A DNA stretch of 64,000 bases from UBA3291 sp045627125 (GCA_045627125.1 JAZQNA010000016.1:5617-69616); one strand, 5' to 3'; counted from the first letter of the stretch, positions 1 to 12,908 are shown. A program made the numbers and translations. Notes: generated by a model from the sequence alone, not told the origin.

Positions 1-1
1 A

Positions 2-1849
2 GTTATTTTACCACAGTCAATTTCGTTAAGGTCATGAATAAATCTATTTTCATTACAAGATTTTGATAATCATCAAATTTCTCGTTTAGAATTGGAAGAT
101 TTGTTAAGATTCCTTATATCAAATGGGTCTATTTTAAATTTTCAAGTAAAATCAGTGCAATCTCTTGAATGATGATTGGAACAGTGATTTAATTTGGGAT
201 GTTTAGATTCAAAAAAAGTGTCGAATCTTGTTTGTAATAAGTTTTTGAACTCTTTTTATGAATATTGAAAATATTATAATTTAATTTCTTATGATGTAGA
301 ATTGCTTGATTTAACTAAGAAGTTAAAGAAGCAGAAAAAGAGTGTAAAACCAATTTGTGAAATGGTGATAGGTTTTGCTCAGCATTCATGAAGACATTCT
401 ACAACGTTAGATAGTGTAATGGAATATTGTGATGCAGAAGACTCGGCCTATTATAGGAAGTTAACCAATTTTATTGATGTCGATCAGACTTTAATAACTA
501 TGTGAGATGCAGTGTATTCAGATGCGGATTTAAATGCGTATAAATTGATTTCATTTTGGCAAATGCTTGAAAGTAAGCATAATATTGATAAGGGATCTAT
601 AGATAAATATCTAGATTATCTAGAAAAATTATTGGATAAAGATATGTGAAAAAATAGATATTTAGAGCCTTTGTATAAAGATTTAGCTTATATTTATAAT
701 ATGGATTATTTGTATATTCCATTGCAATCTAATGAAAAATGATCTATTACGTCGGATGAAGCAAAATCTTTATTATTAAAACTTAATCAGATTAATAATT
801 GAAATGCATTATGATTGGCGGTTTGATTAAAATCTCAATTATATACACCAGATATATTGTATACATGATTTGTAGTGACAGATGCTTCAGTTTATCAGAC
901 AGCTGCAGAATTGTTCTCTCCATATTATTCTAGAGTTGAACGTTTGCAAATTAGGAAGTTGGAGGAAATATCTGATGAAGAATTAAAGGTTCAAACAGAA
1001 ATCTATTCTATGCCAATTCTTGAGTCAACAGAATGAGAAACATTAAAAGCAACAGTGTATTTAAAATCTCATAATAAAGTATTATATGTAGAGAAAGTTA
1101 CTATAGCTCAATATTCAGAATTCTCAAAATTGTTAAATGAATATGTTTCAACTGACGAAATTTCGTTCAATGATTTGCTGATTTATATAGATCAGATTGT
1201 ACATTTATTGGTTAAAGATGAGGAGGTAGAGCAAGTTTCACTGTGTGATACTTTTGCTCTAGAAGATGAAGATGTTGATTCTCGTGTAGATTTATATGCT
1301 TGTGATGAATCATCTTTAGTGTTATATAAAGGTGATGTAGAATATACATTTATGTTGAATAATTGGGTATTGGATGATTTTACGATCAGTGATAAGAGTT
1401 TAGAAGATTGAATAAAGGCTCAATTAAAATGAGTAATGACAACTAAAGCTAATACTGAAAGTATTATTCAATCTATTGTTAATTATGAAGTTTGAGAGGC
1501 TCCAAATTTGGAAATTGTGGAAAATGAAATACAGTTACTTGATCAATTCCGTATACATTTTGGTCGTGTTCCAGAAGTGGAGGTAATAGATTGAGAAACA
1601 GAGATATTCTTGGTTAAATTCCAATTATGAGAATTTGATTTACAAGCACGTTATAATATTTCTTCTCATTTGTTGACACGTATTTCATATGTAGTGTGAG
1701 AAGAAACATTAGAAATTAGGTGATTAACTATTGAGTTGAGTGCTCAGAATGATCAGATTTCTTCTATTGTAAATAATCCTAGAGTGTTCTTATCTACATC
1801 TAATCCTTCGGCACGAAAAAAATATCAAAAAATGTTGTCTGAGGAATAA
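2..1849 (+). CDS. Unknown protein, 3' part (start lies before the window)
   Basis: An open frame under code 25 runs from the window edge to a TAA, giving at least 615 residues. I do not recognise a family. The visible part looks soluble and acidic, rich in Asp, Glu, Leu and Tyr, with helical stretches in the first 350 residues and a more beta-like C-terminal half. Many in-frame TGA codons are read as Gly. No transmembrane segment or catalytic motif is obvious. A strong hairpin terminator follows directly, so this is the last gene of its transcript. It converges on cysS. Confidence 0.75.
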
Positions 1850-1855
1850 AATATA

Positions 1856-1882
1856 GCCTCACGTTAATACGTGAGGCTTTTT
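1856..1882 (+). terminator. Rho-independent terminator after the first gene
   Basis: A perfect 9-bp stem (gcctcacgt / acgtgaggc) with a TAAT loop is followed by TTTTTGTTA. It lies 6 bp past the stop of the upstream gene and ends just before the cysS stop. Confidence 0.9.
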
Positions 1883-1883
1883 G

Positions 1884-3338
1884 TTATTCGATTTCAAATC
1901 AACCTGGAATATCTTTAATGGTGAATCCCATCTCTGTAATTTTGTTTCTTAGTTCATCAGCTAATGTATAATTTTTTTCTTGTTTAGCTTGGAGACGTTG
2001 GTTTGCTAGTTGGATTATTTCTTCAGGAATTTCTCTTTGATTTTGATTAAAATCGTTTTCTTTACATCATAATAAATCAAGTCTCATTACTTGTTTATCT
2101 AATCGGACAATAATTCAAAGAATTTCAGGATTTGGAGATTTTAATCCAGAATTAATAATTGATAATAATTTAGGTGTATTTAAATCATCTAGTAAAGCAT
2201 CTAAACAGTCTGAGAAAAAGTTTATTCCTTCTTCTGTTTTTAGCTGTTTATATATTTCTTGATAATTTTCTCATTTTAATTCAGCTTTTTCATTTTTGGT
2301 TAGCTTCTTGATTAAGTTTTTCCTTTGAACTTTTGATTGTTCTAGAACATTTTCATTAAAATCTAGAAAATTTCTATAATGAGCTGTATAATATAACATT
2401 TTTAGGTCCAAAGCTGAATATCATTTATCTTCTAAATCATCAACTGTTACAAGTCATCATGCAGATTTAGATAGCTTTTTTCATCATAAATTTAAGAATT
2501 GGTTGTGCATTCGATATTTTACCCATGGTTTTTTTCAAAATGTACATTCGCTTTGTGCGATTTCATTTGTGTGATGTACTCATATATGATCTACTCATCA
2601 TGTATGGATATCAAATTCTTCTCATAAATATTTGCTAGACATTGCACTACATTCAATATGCCGTCATGGAAATCAAAGTCACCAAGGGGAATCTCGTTCC
2701 ATTTGCCTTTTTTGGTCTTTTGGTGAGAATTTCCATAATGCAAAATCTGTAGAATTTTTTTTGTTGTCGTTTTGAATCCTGGCTCCGGCAATTCTTTCTT
2801 GATTTTCTAGTCAGGCTAATTTACCATAATCTGGAACTTTACTAGTGTCCATATATATTCAGTCTGCAGGTATTTCATAAGTAAATCATTTCTCTTCTAG
2901 GATTTTTACCATGTTTATCTGCTCTTGGATGTGGTCTGTGGCTCTAGGCATTATATCAAATTTTTCAATTTGTAATTTATCTAGATAGCTATAAAATTTT
3001 TGAATATACATATCTGCTAATTCTCGAACAGTTTTATTTTCTCTTTTTGCTCATTTTTCCATTTTATCTTCTCAGTTGTCTCCATCATCTGTTAAATGAC
3101 CTACATCAGTGAGATTCATAACGTGTTTAGTTGGATATCCCAATACGTTTTTAATTACGTTCCTAAGTAAGTCATCAAAAGCAAAAGCTCTCATGTTTCC
3201 GATATGAGGATTCCAGTATACTGTTGGCCCGCAACTATATATTCATACAAAATCTTTTTTTCATTCATTCATAAGTGGAGTGAATTCTTCTTTTTTTCTA
3301 GTCATTGAGTTGTAAATCTGTAATTTTTTTTCTGTCAT
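1884..3338 (-). CDS. cysS: Cysteinyl-tRNA synthetase
   Basis: This 484-residue class I synthetase charges tRNA-Cys in the cytosol. Near the N-terminus it has YSCGPTVYWNPHIGN, which combines the zinc-binding Cys with the HIGH-like motif. The WHIECSAM segment typical of the family sits at mid-protein, followed by a GGVDHIGVHHTNEIAQSEC segment and the KKLSKSAG (KMSKS) loop. The length matches the usual 460-490. The start is the first ATG, giving MTEKKLQIYNS. TGA codons fall at conserved glycines throughout. It converges on the gene to its left with one hairpin between them. Identification is secure. Confidence 0.97.
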
Positions 3339-3404
3339 AATTTGGATTAATAAATATTTAAATCTGAGTTGTTTTTATAGATAATAAGCAGAAAAGCAAA
3401 TAAA

Positions 3405-4136
3405 TTATTTTATTAGTTTTTCGATTATATTTATAGCGATTTCTTGGTTTAAAAAATATGGACTAGTTGCAATTGTAACGCATGTTGCGTATGGAGATAT
3501 TTCTTTAAATTTGTTTATTAATAATGTTACATTATTCTCATCTATTTTATCTCTATTCATTCAATTTAAACAAAAATCTAAATCTAAATCTAAAATAAAG
3601 TTTTCATTTTTATTGATTTTTAATTCCTTTAAGGATGTATAAGAACGAATTTGGGTTTGAGATGAGATGATATGATTTTCTATTGCAGGAGGAATGAAAT
3701 TACCAACATTGCAGAGTTCATTCGTAAAATGAAATATTGTATCAAAATCTGATTCAGAATTACTTATGTTTAATTTATTATTATTTTCCCGGCAATCTGA
3801 GTGCTGGTCAATATGGATTAATTTAATATCTTTTTTCTCATGAGTTGTATAATATCGAAAAAATAGTGCCTGATTATGATTATCAAAAATAAAAGTTGGT
3901 GGATATCCATTATTTTCAATTTGTAGAAAACTTTTTAGTCAATGAAAATATTCTATTTTTCAATCATTATTTTTTTCAGCAAAAGAAAAATATTTATCTT
4001 CAATATTTAAAGGTTCATATTGTGAAACTTTTTTTATTGGAGATACTCGTAATTTTTCAGGACAATCTGCTAGCTTATTATTAGCAGATTGCTGGGACAG
4101 AAAAAATCAATTGTAGTATTGTTCAATAGTCTTCAT
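3405..4136 (-). CDS. UPF0489 family protein (arginase-like fold, function unknown)
   Basis: A 243-residue protein. It has IHIDQHSDCR in the middle and ILDLDLDFC further on, the two Asp/His metal-ligand-like motifs of the UPF0489 (C5orf22-like) family, which is thought to share the arginase/deacetylase fold. The C-terminal VTIATSPYFLNQ segment also fits the family. No biochemical role is established. The gene lies 66 bp upstream of cysS on the same strand and may be cotranscribed with it. The ATG at 4136 is the only good start. The hairpin at 4173-4200 separates it from the thiol oxidoreductase gene upstream. Confidence 0.8.
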
Positions 4137-4172
4137 ATTGAATATATAAGTATATTGATGAAAGATAAAAGA

Positions 4173-4200
4173 GAAAACTCTGTATTGCTACAGAGTTTTC
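4173..4200 (-). terminator. Hairpin terminator of the DsbA-like gene
   Basis: A perfect 12-bp stem with a 4-nt loop sits 50 bp past the stop of the DsbA-like gene. On the minus strand it is followed by a pyrimidine-rich TCTCTTTTATC tract. Confidence 0.8.
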
Positions 4201-4250
4201 ATTTTGATCAGATTTTTGTTTCTGATTATGTTCAGTTTTTGTTGACTGAA

Positions 4251-5228
4251 TTAAGCAAGAAGAGTTTCGATAGCTCCAGCAAATGCATCAGCAGGATAAG
4301 CTCCCGGAACTACAATATATTCTCCAGATTCATTATTTATGATAACGCTAGAAGGTGTTCCAGAAATTCCGAAATTAGAACCTTCAGACATAGTTGTGTC
4401 AACTTCAGCTGATTTGTCTCCGTTGTTTACACAAGCAGCAATAGTAGCTGCATCAGCTCCGAAACATTCAGCAAGAGAAGCTAAGGCATCAACATTTGTA
4501 GCATCTTCTGCTTGGAACACAGAGATAACAAAATGATGATAATTCTCAGGAGCTAAGTAATCTTCAGAACAAGCCATAGCTTGTGCAGCTGTTGGATTGA
4601 AGATTGGCATGTTCTTAAACATCATATTTACATCAGAGTATTGGCTTAAAACTGCATCTACTGTGTAATCCTGTCCGATTTGTCTTTTACAATAACCACA
4701 ACTTGCATCAGCAAATTCTAAGATTGTAATTTTTGCATTTTCTGGTCCGTAAATTACACCATTTGCTTTAAGAGTGGCTATTTCATCTGCAGATAATGTT
4801 CCTCCAATTTCGAATCCATATTCTGTTGAAGGTGTAATAGGACTGAATTCTGGTAAAGAAACTACAGGACATCCTGTGTCGTTATTTGTTCATTCATCGT
4901 TAGTTCATTCATTACTAGATTCATCATTATATAGTGTGCTTATTTGTCCGCTAAGTTGTTCAATGTAAGATTCACTACTGTCTTTCATATATTTTATAAA
5001 ATTTTCAGAAGAATAGAAATCATTCAACTGTTTTACAACTTCTTTTCATCCATTAGCAAGTGTAGCATTTTTATAAGATCTGTGAGCATACGTACAAGCT
5101 AATATTGCAAAAACTAAAGTTGCAATGGCTACGAGAGACATAATGATTTTGCATGGACAGCATCCTCATTTGCAGTGACATTCTTCTTTGCAAGAACAAG
5201 CTTCAGCCTTTTCTACTTTTTTTGTCAT
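4251..5228 (-). CDS. Membrane-anchored DsbA/thioredoxin-fold thiol oxidoreductase
   Basis: A 325-residue protein with four parts. First is a cytosolic N-terminus of about 27 residues with eight Cys. Then come one transmembrane helix at about residues 28-46 and an acidic Asn/Ser/Glu linker. Last is a DsbA-like domain with EFADASCGYCKR (CGYC active site near residue 177) and the cis-Pro loop GISGTPSSVI. The domain would face outward and oxidise or isomerise disulfides in exported proteins. That fits the Cys-containing secreted proteins elsewhere in the window. It belongs to the DSBA-like family seen in BdbD and DsbG-like proteins. The cysteine-rich tail on the opposite side of the membrane is unusual. 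Confidence 0.88.
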
Positions 5229-5285
5229 TCTTTAAACTAAATAAGAAATAAAATGAATATATCAAGAATATTGATATTAAAGTAA

Positions 5286-5606
5286 TTATCCTATCACTAA
5301 GTTATTTAATATATTATAGGTTTTTAGTGATAGAAAGAATGTAATCAAAATAATTACACACATAATGAATAAACATATATATTTTATTATATTGTTGGGA
5401 TTAAATTTTATATCTAATTCATTGTTTATATGCTCGGATTGTATAATAGTTTTTGGTGTCCTAGTTTTTGTGATTACTGTGATTGGAGATTCTGGTATCT
5501 CGTAAGATGCCTCCTCTTTTATGTTCTTTTCTATAACTTTTGTCTGTGCACTAGCTCTACTCTTATAATTCTTTGTTTCTGTACTTGATCATGAATTTTT
5601 TGGCAT
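5286..5606 (-). CDS. Small single-pass membrane protein, unknown
   Basis: A 106-residue open frame from ATG to TAA. The N-terminal 75 residues are polar (Lys, Thr, Ser) and include one TGA-Gly. A hydrophobic helix follows (IICLFIMCVIILITFFL type) near residues 78-96, so the N-terminus is probably cytosolic. No family is recognised. It lies 57 bp upstream of the thiol oxidoreductase gene on the same strand. The frame is open further upstream without another ATG. The 279 bp between this gene and the next rightward gene hold no gene I can support. Confidence 0.55.
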
Positions 5607-5885
5607 GCTCTGTGATGAAAATGTAAATGACAAAGCTACACTCGTAAATAAGTAGGAATTTTTATGTAAAAAACAAGTGAGATGTGTGTGAATCTTCTAA
5701 AAACTTTTGACAAAAGTAAAAAATAATCTTAAATTTTCTTTTGGTTATAAGACTTCTGTTGGACTTTATGGATTTGTAATGAATAAAAATGTCTGCATAA
5801 GAACTGGTGAAAATAACTTATCTTGCAATGGTGGCATAATTTTTTACACTACATTAGTTATTCTTTATTTTTGTTATATGGGTAA

Positions 5886-7412
5886 ATGGATACAAAAAGT
5901 GATTTTTTTCAAAAAAAACTTTCTAATACGAGATCTTTTGTTAGACAGAAGAGGACATCTAAGACATGGCTAATAATTTTGATTGCTTTGTTATTGTGTG
6001 CTTGATTGATTGCTTGATGGAAGTTCTTCTGGGCTCCTGTAAATTTGCAGTGAGTAGAATCTCTTAATGAGAATATTTCTTTGGGACAGGAGGTATATTT
6101 AGAATGAGAATTGAAAGCTGATTGAGATTTTACAACACATACTCATACATTAAATGATGCTGTGTACGGTTTGGTTGGGGTTAAATCTAGTGAATTAAAT
6201 TTATCAGATTATATAGGTTTGGTTCAATTAACATGAGTGGTAGAAAAATTTAATCAAGAGATGCCTATAGTTAGAGTAATTCAACTTTCTGGAACTTTAT
6301 CAGATGCTGAAGAAGAAACAGATATTGTATTAGATGAAAATTCTGGAGTGTATATTCTTTGAGCGTGAATTCAATTTCTGCCTAGTTTCTTTGATGAATA
6401 TGTTCTTTTGAATGATGGAGAAAATGGGGAAATTCAGATTCAAAATATTGAATCTTGAGAAGAGATTACAATTGATTATTTCCGTTGCAATTCATCGGAT
6501 CCTAATAAAAATTGTAAAGGATTGAGTGAAACATTTGCTAGTACATCAGCTCAAAGTTTTGTAACTTCTGAATGAGATGTGTACTATAAACAAGGAGAGG
6601 TACAATCTTGGTTTGTCGCAAATGGTGATTGGTGGGGAATCTTTATTAATGACGTTTCTGATGATGTGGTATTTGAGTTAAAAGATTTGATGAAATTTGC
6701 TAACGAGACAAATATGAACGAGTGGTTAAAGTCTCGTGCTCCTAGAATTTGTCAGGGATCTGGAGAAAAAATGCAAAATATTAAAAATTCAAATATTTCT
6801 CTAAAACAAGAATGATTGGTTGTTACAATATCTGGAGAGTGAAAGGAAAAACAAATGGAATGTCAAATATTAGTAGACTTTAGTTTGCCAATGAAAGGAG
6901 TATTACAAAATTTGACTATTTGAGGAGAGAATATTGAAAGTGAATGAGAAATAGATTCAATGTCTATTGAAACAGGTAATGTAATGGAAGGGCTTCAAAA
7001 TAATTCATCTGAGACTCAAGTTGAAATAATTAGTACAGAATGGAATCCAAATGTAGAACAATTTCCAATAAAATCAGACTGATTGAAATATTCGTCGAGT
7101 AGATGACAATACACATTGCAGTTCCCATCATCTAATATTTCATATGCTGTTAGTGCGGTGAAAGAAAATTTTGGTCAGAATAATATTTCTTGTTCTTATG
7201 TGATTAATGTGATTAGGTATTCAGATAAAGAAAGTTTGGAGGTTGCACCAGCTGTAAGGATCTATGAATGTACTGCAGCATGAAATGTGGCTCCTTGGGC
7301 AGATAACTATTATGTGTATAATGTGTTGAATAAGTCATTTATAGTTCAGATTAATGATCCTAGTTGGATTGATTTCTCAAAGAATTTGCAATTTAGTCCT
7401 TTAGGAGAGTAA
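5886..7412 (+). CDS. Large membrane-anchored surface protein, unknown
   Basis: 508 residues. A basic N-terminus (RSFVRQKRTSKTW) is followed by one hydrophobic segment, LIILIALLLCAGLIAGWKFF, near residues 31-50, which would be a signal anchor. The rest is a long acidic, beta-rich exported region with scattered Cys (FRCNSSDPNKNCKG, ISCSYVINVI, YECTAAG). The Cys could be substrates for the nearby thiol oxidoreductase. Eighteen or more TGA codons are read as Gly. ATG at 5886 directly follows an in-frame TAA. No family is recognised. The gene is monocistronic, with a terminator 18 bp past its stop. Confidence 0.8.
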
Positions 7413-7430
7413 AGTAAGATATAAATTGTA

Positions 7431-7457
7431 AAAAGCAGGTATAGACCTGCTTTTTTT
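7431..7457 (+). terminator. Rho-independent terminator after the surface-protein gene
   Basis: The stem aaaagcaggt / acctgctttt with a 3-4 nt loop is followed by a T7 run. Confidence 0.9.
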
Positions 7458-7522
7458 GTTTCTCTTTTTTTTAGATGAAATTTTGATAAGATTAATTGAG
7501 TATTTAATTTTATGTCTATAAT

Positions 7523-8086
7523 ATGTCTGTAATATCAACGTTTGAGCCTAAGCTTCAATATGATTTATATGAAAAGGCTGTTAGTGAATATGGAGAAGAT
7601 AAAGTGGTTCATATTAGAAAAAGTAAATTATATTTGATTAATGTAGTAATTATTCCTTTGATAATGGTGATTTGACTGTTTGGGGGATTTGCTTGATGGT
7701 TGACATCACTTATGGATATAACTACTATGTTCTATAAAATTGTTATAGGAGTTTTGATTTTGATATCTTTAATTGTTTTAAATGAGCTTTTTATGGCGTT
7801 TATGGTTTATGTCATGGATTTTATTTTGATAACGCCATCAACATTTGTGAAAAATAAGCAACATGGAATTTTTAAAAGGGACTTTGAGATGTTAGAGATT
7901 CAGCATATCAAATCTGTTAGGGTAAATAAAAAGGGATTATTTCAGAGTATTTTTGATATTGGGGCATTAATTATTTATTCTGATGGTGTAGAGAAAATGA
8001 GTAATCCTATGAGCATTAGATTTAGATATGTGAAACATCCGGAAAAATGTTGTAATCAGATTGAAAAATTATTGAGTAATAAATAG
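7523..8086 (+). CDS. Two-helix membrane protein with a PH-like cytosolic domain
   Basis: 187 residues. A soluble 40-residue N-terminus precedes two hydrophobic helices at about 42-64 and 75-105, and then a cytosolic beta-rich domain. The pattern DFILITPSTFVKNKQHGIFKRD followed by IDIGALIIYSDG resembles bacterial PH-like (YdbS/bPH2) membrane proteins. In those, the second half describes how the protein meets the membrane surface, and the function is not known. Starts other than ATG 7523 would cut into the first helix. A bidirectional terminator separates it from pnp. Confidence 0.7.
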
Positions 8087-8120
8087 TAAACTATAGTATA
8101 TAAAAAATAACTTATTATTT

Positions 8121-8150
8121 AAAAAGCTGACAAAAGTCAGCTTTCCTTTT
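8121..8150. terminator. Bidirectional terminator between converging genes
   Basis: The stem aagctgac / gtcagctt with an AAAA loop has a T-rich tract on both sides. It can serve both the PH-like gene and pnp. Confidence 0.85.
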
Positions 8151-8162
8151 TTTGATTAAAAA

Positions 8163-10298
8163 TTATTTCATTCTTTTAACCGCAATTTTCCCATCTGCAC
8201 CGATTGATGAAATAACACATTTCATATTCTCTCAAACTTTGAAGTGATGAGTGATTCATTCTGGGAATTTCTCTCCCATATTTGAAATGTGGCATAATCA
8301 TAATTTACCTTTTGGTAACTTTACGAAGACTCCGTATTCTTCAACTCTAGAAATTTCTGCATCAAATTCTTGTCAAACTTCTAAGTCTGTTGCAATTTCT
8401 AGGATAATTGCTTTGGCTTTATCAATAATTGCTTGGTCAGGATGAGTTAAGAAACAAGTTCCATCATCTTCGAAATCGATTTTAATATTGTCGCATTGGG
8501 CGATGATGTCATTTATAACATCTCCATTCTTTCCAATAACATCTTTAATTTTATCTGGGTTGATTTTGAATACCTGAATCTTTGGAGCGTATTTACCAAC
8601 ATGATCTCTTGGAGCCGGGAGAGTGTCGAGCATTACATCCATAATTTCGTTATATCATTCGAAGGCTTGATCTATAGTTTCAAATACTATAGATAGAGGG
8701 ATTCACTTTAATTTTGTATCAAGTTGTATTGCGTTAACTCAATCTCTAGTTCAGGCTACTTTAAAGTCCATATCTCAGATGAAGTCTTCAGTTCACATTA
8801 AATCTGTTAATACCATATGATCTGTAATGTTTCAAGCTTCATCGTGGTCTGTAAAGAGTCACATAGCTACTCATGCAACTGGTTTCTTAATAGGAACTCA
8901 AGCATCCATTAATGATAGAGTAGATCCACAAACTGATCCCATAGAAGTAGATCCTCCAGAACCTAGACATTCAGAAACAACTCTGATTGTGTATGGGAAT
9001 TCTTCTTTTGATGGAATCATATTTTCGAGTGCTTTTTCTGCTAATCTTCCGTGTCAGATTTCTCTTCTTCAAGTTCCACGAATACCTTTAGCTTCTCAAG
9101 TTGAGAATGGTGGAAAATTGTAATGATGGATATATCTTTGGATAGTTCCATCATTTTCCATATCATCAAGAATTTGATAATCTTTTGGTCATCCTAAAGT
9201 AACTGTTGAAAGAACTTGAGTATCTCACCTTCGGAATAAACCTGTTCCATGAGTACGTTCAAATAGTCATGTTTCACAGTATAAAGGACGAATATCTTTT
9301 TGTAATCTATCATCAACTCTTTTGTGCTGAGATAATGTTCTTCCGCGGATGTGGTATTTTGTAACATTAAAAAAAGCCATCTTAATTTTAGATTCTGTAT
9401 GTTCTTCATCTTCTTCATCTTCAATTTGTTCTTTGAAGTGTTCTACACATTCTTTTTCATATTGAGCGAATAAATCATTGAAAGGAACTTTTGTGTTTCC
9501 CATCATTCATTCTAGTTTCTCTTCTCAAAGGAAAAGCCTAACTTCTTCTTCTAATTCATGAGATGGCTTATTAAACATAACTTCTTTTTCTGTTACATTT
9601 AACATAGATAAGAAGTCTAATTGAAAATCACAAGATCTGTTAATTTCTTCTTGTCAAATTTCAAAAGCTTTCTTTAATATATCTAAAGGAACTTCTTTTG
9701 ATTCATCCTCAATCATGTTGATAGAGTCTCTTTTTCAGGCAACAAGTAAATTTAATTCAGCTCTATCTAATTCGTCGTGAGTTGGATTTACAATATAATT
9801 TCCATCTACGTAGGCAATTTGGGCAGCTCAAACTGGTCCATCAAATGGTAATCCTGCAGCCATAATTGAAATAGATGCACCTATAATAGAAATAACTCAT
9901 AGTGGATAATTTGGATCCATTGCAAGTGGAGTAGATGTCATTACAACATCATTAATCATTCCTTTAGGGAACATTGGTCTAATGGCACGATCTGTAAGTC
10001 TAGCATTTAAGATTGCTTGATCAGAAGCACGTCCTTCTCTTCTTTTATAAATAGCTCAACCGATTCTTCCTGCAGCAGAAAAAGACTCTCTCATTTCTAC
10101 CATAAGTGGTAAAAAGTCTGTACTTGGAACAGGATTTTTGTTCATAACAGTTGTAAATAAAACAGCTCGATCTTCGAATTTTAGTGTAATTCCGGAGTCT
10201 GCTTGCATTGCAAGTTTTCCTTGCTCGAAAGTTAATTTTTTTCATGCTCGGTCAAATGATTTGCGGTTCTCGTGAACCTCTCTTTTGAATGTAGGCAT
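8163..10298 (-). CDS. pnp: Polyribonucleotide nucleotidyltransferase (PNPase)
   Basis: 711 residues, the normal length. PNPase degrades RNA phosphorolytically from the 3' end. The two RNase PH cores are visible: an early FLPLMVEMRESFSAAGRIGG segment and a second-core GSGGSTSMGSVCGS segment with LMDAGVPI. The alpha-helical linker follows the first core. A KH domain comes next (VIGKNGDVIND in place of the usual GKGG), then a C-terminal S1 domain (EYGVFVKLPKGKLWLCHISNM). The gene stands alone. The 297 bp upstream, shared with the rightward membrane-protein gene, hold small inverted repeats but no gene. Such leaders often carry PNPase autoregulatory hairpins, but I cannot show that here. Confidence 0.97.
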
Positions 10299-10595
10299 TG
10301 TGAAAATATAGAAAATAAAATCGTGAAAGATATTTAAGGAAACTGATTACATGAAAGAAATCTGTTTTAGATTTCGTTTGTGTAATCACCTTCCAATTAA
10401 ATAATCTTTCGTTGGAAAGTATATTCTTTTATCATATGAATGCAAATTGAAAGCAATGAAAATCAATAAATATATTATATCACATAATTTATATAAAGCA
10501 ATGTAAAATAAATATGAATTGGGAGCTTTTTTTGCTTTTTTATTAGTCTGGATTATACTTATTTATATGGATTTTATTTTGGCGAGTTGTTCGTA

Positions 10596-12908
10596 ATGAA
10601 GATTATGAAGTTCATTAGACAATACTTATTAATATATAAGAAAAATTTGCTTTATTGAGTTTTGGCATTTTTGTGTGCTCAGATATTTTTGTTTAATTTC
10701 GGGGGAATTTGAAATCAAAATCAGGTGTTCGCCGAAGGAAACACTTCTACTCAAAGTGAGAGTTTTAATGAAAGAGCAGCGGAAGCAAAAAATTTGGTAT
10801 GATCTGCTGAGAAGATAATGTATGTTTTATTGTATCCATTTTTATTCTTGGCTGGGAAATTGGTGGATAATTCGATGGTATATTGAGAGGTATTTTGATT
10901 TGATGCAATTTTATGGAAATTACGAAATATCGTGAGAAATATGGCTAATTTTGGGCTGTGATTCATATTTGTGTATAATGTGGCAAAGATTCTGATTAGT
11001 AAAAAAAATGATGGTATAAAAAAATTATTGATTAGTTCGTTAATTGCGTGAGTATGAATTCAGGCGAGTTGGTTTATTATGGCAGCGTTGATAGATATAT
11101 CTACAATTGCAACGTATGGTATATGAGGGTTGCCAATTTCTGTGCTTTGATTGGACTCTGATGACAAAGATGGTTCAACATCTTGAGATTGATGAGATAA
11201 AAACGATTGGAAATATGATCCATATGTACTTTGAACAAGTATTTATGTGGATGCTGATGATAGTGATACAATTAGGGTGTATTTGGTAAATGGTTCATGA
11301 GAAGGTGGATTATACATTTCTCCTTGTGAGACATTTGTTTATACAGAGAAGTCTGATTGAAAAGAAGGTACAGATACTAATTCTGGTAAGAATGAGGAAG
11401 AATTAATTATAGCCCCATCTTTGATTTATTATGTGGATAATTGAAATGTCTATCCTACAGAACCAGGTATGTGTAACCATTATTGAATGGTCTATTATAT
11501 GAAATCTACCGTAGAACAAAAAACTTGTAGTTGAATCGAAAATTGTAAGCAAGAACAAATGAACTACATGAAGGCTTTAAACGAACAGATTATTGCATAT
11601 CAACAACAGAATACAGAATCTATCGCTTCTTTTATAAAGGGATGAAATCTCTTGCAAATTTGAGATGCTCATATTTCATGATGAGTTGTCTGAGATCTTT
11701 TTATGGGAATTTCTTATGGAGAAGATAAACTTTGATTGGATGTTGATAATAAGTGGACATGAGGTGAGAGATCTTTGCCAACATTATCATCTTTGTTGAA
11801 GACTACTGAAAATTGATGAAGCTTTTTGTGAGTTTTTACAGTGTTGTATACATCATTATTAAATGCTGGAGCAGATATGAAGATTGATGTATCATGAGAT
11901 GGTGTGTGGTCAGGATTGTTGAATGTTTTTTTGTCTTTTGCTCATGTATGTGGAATATGAATACCTTTGATAGTTATGGTGTTGGTATTGTTTATAAGGA
12001 TATTCTTGTTACGATTGGCTATTGCTTTATCACCGGTTATTGTATTGTTAAAAGCTTTTGGTTTTGATGAAAAAGTTTTTAAGGAATGATTTCTAAAACA
12101 TCTTCAGATTTCAAATTTGATTTCTGTAATTTTCGCTCCTGTGATGGTTTGTTTTGCTGTGAGTTTGTCGACTGTATTAGTTAGAAAAATTTCGGAATTA
12201 AATACTACTCATATAGTAAGTGCTCCTACAGAAATATTGTGATGAGTGATAACTTTAAATATTTGAGGTTTTTGAGTAGGATTGTGAAAATTATTAGTAT
12301 CAGTAATATGTATAGCATTGACTTGGGTTTTGATGCGATGGGCAATAGAATCCACATCTATATGATGAGAGAAGTGGGTTGGATCTCTGAAAAAGATGGC
12401 TACAGATTCGTTGTGATCTATTCCTGTTGTACCAGTGATTGGTAAAGATAAAGATGGTAATCTTCAGACTAAATTTGTTGGGTCAAGAGCAGCATTTGGG
12501 GAAGGCGGTGAATGATGAGTTATTTCTTGAATATGAAATAGACTTAAGGAAGAATCTAGGTCTAAAGACACAGAAGCTATTAATTCTCTTTTCAATAAGT
12601 CAGATGAGGAGAATGAATCGTCAGAAAAAAGATATGAGGCTTATTCTTCTAGTGTTTTGAAATGGACTGAAGTACCAACTAATTGGACAGATCATGTAGT
12701 TAAAATTGGCGAGAATAATGATATGAATTATAAATTTAGTGATTTGTCTTCTGAGTATCAAATAGGTTTGATTGATCAAATTAATAAATTAACAGATACA
12801 ACTGCTCGTAAAAAATTTGGTGATTCTCAAAGGATAGTAGATGTTCCAGAGAAATGAACATACCAGTTTGATGACGCAACTTCCACGTATAAGAAGCAAA
12901 CATCATAA
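10596..12908 (+). CDS. TrbL/VirB6-like polytopic membrane protein A
   Basis: 770 residues. It has an N-terminal signal or first helix, then several hydrophobic helices, a hydrophilic external insert (about residues 175-370, with several Cys), and a second cluster of helices followed by a long soluble tail. The block around NMANFGLGFIFVYN through IAGVGIQASWF with DISTI is shared with the next gene, as is a later segment (PVIGKDKDGNLQTKF). This architecture matches the VirB6/TrbL inner-membrane channel components of type IV secretion that are widespread in CPR genomes. Assignment is by topology and the shared block, so it is moderate. It is 27 bp upstream of its paralogue, and the two are probably one operon. 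Confidence 0.65.

Noticed and set aside
5707..5973. Rightward open frame of 88 codons with a TTG start
   Set aside because: Overlaps the start of the surface-protein gene at 5886 in another frame. No family likeness.
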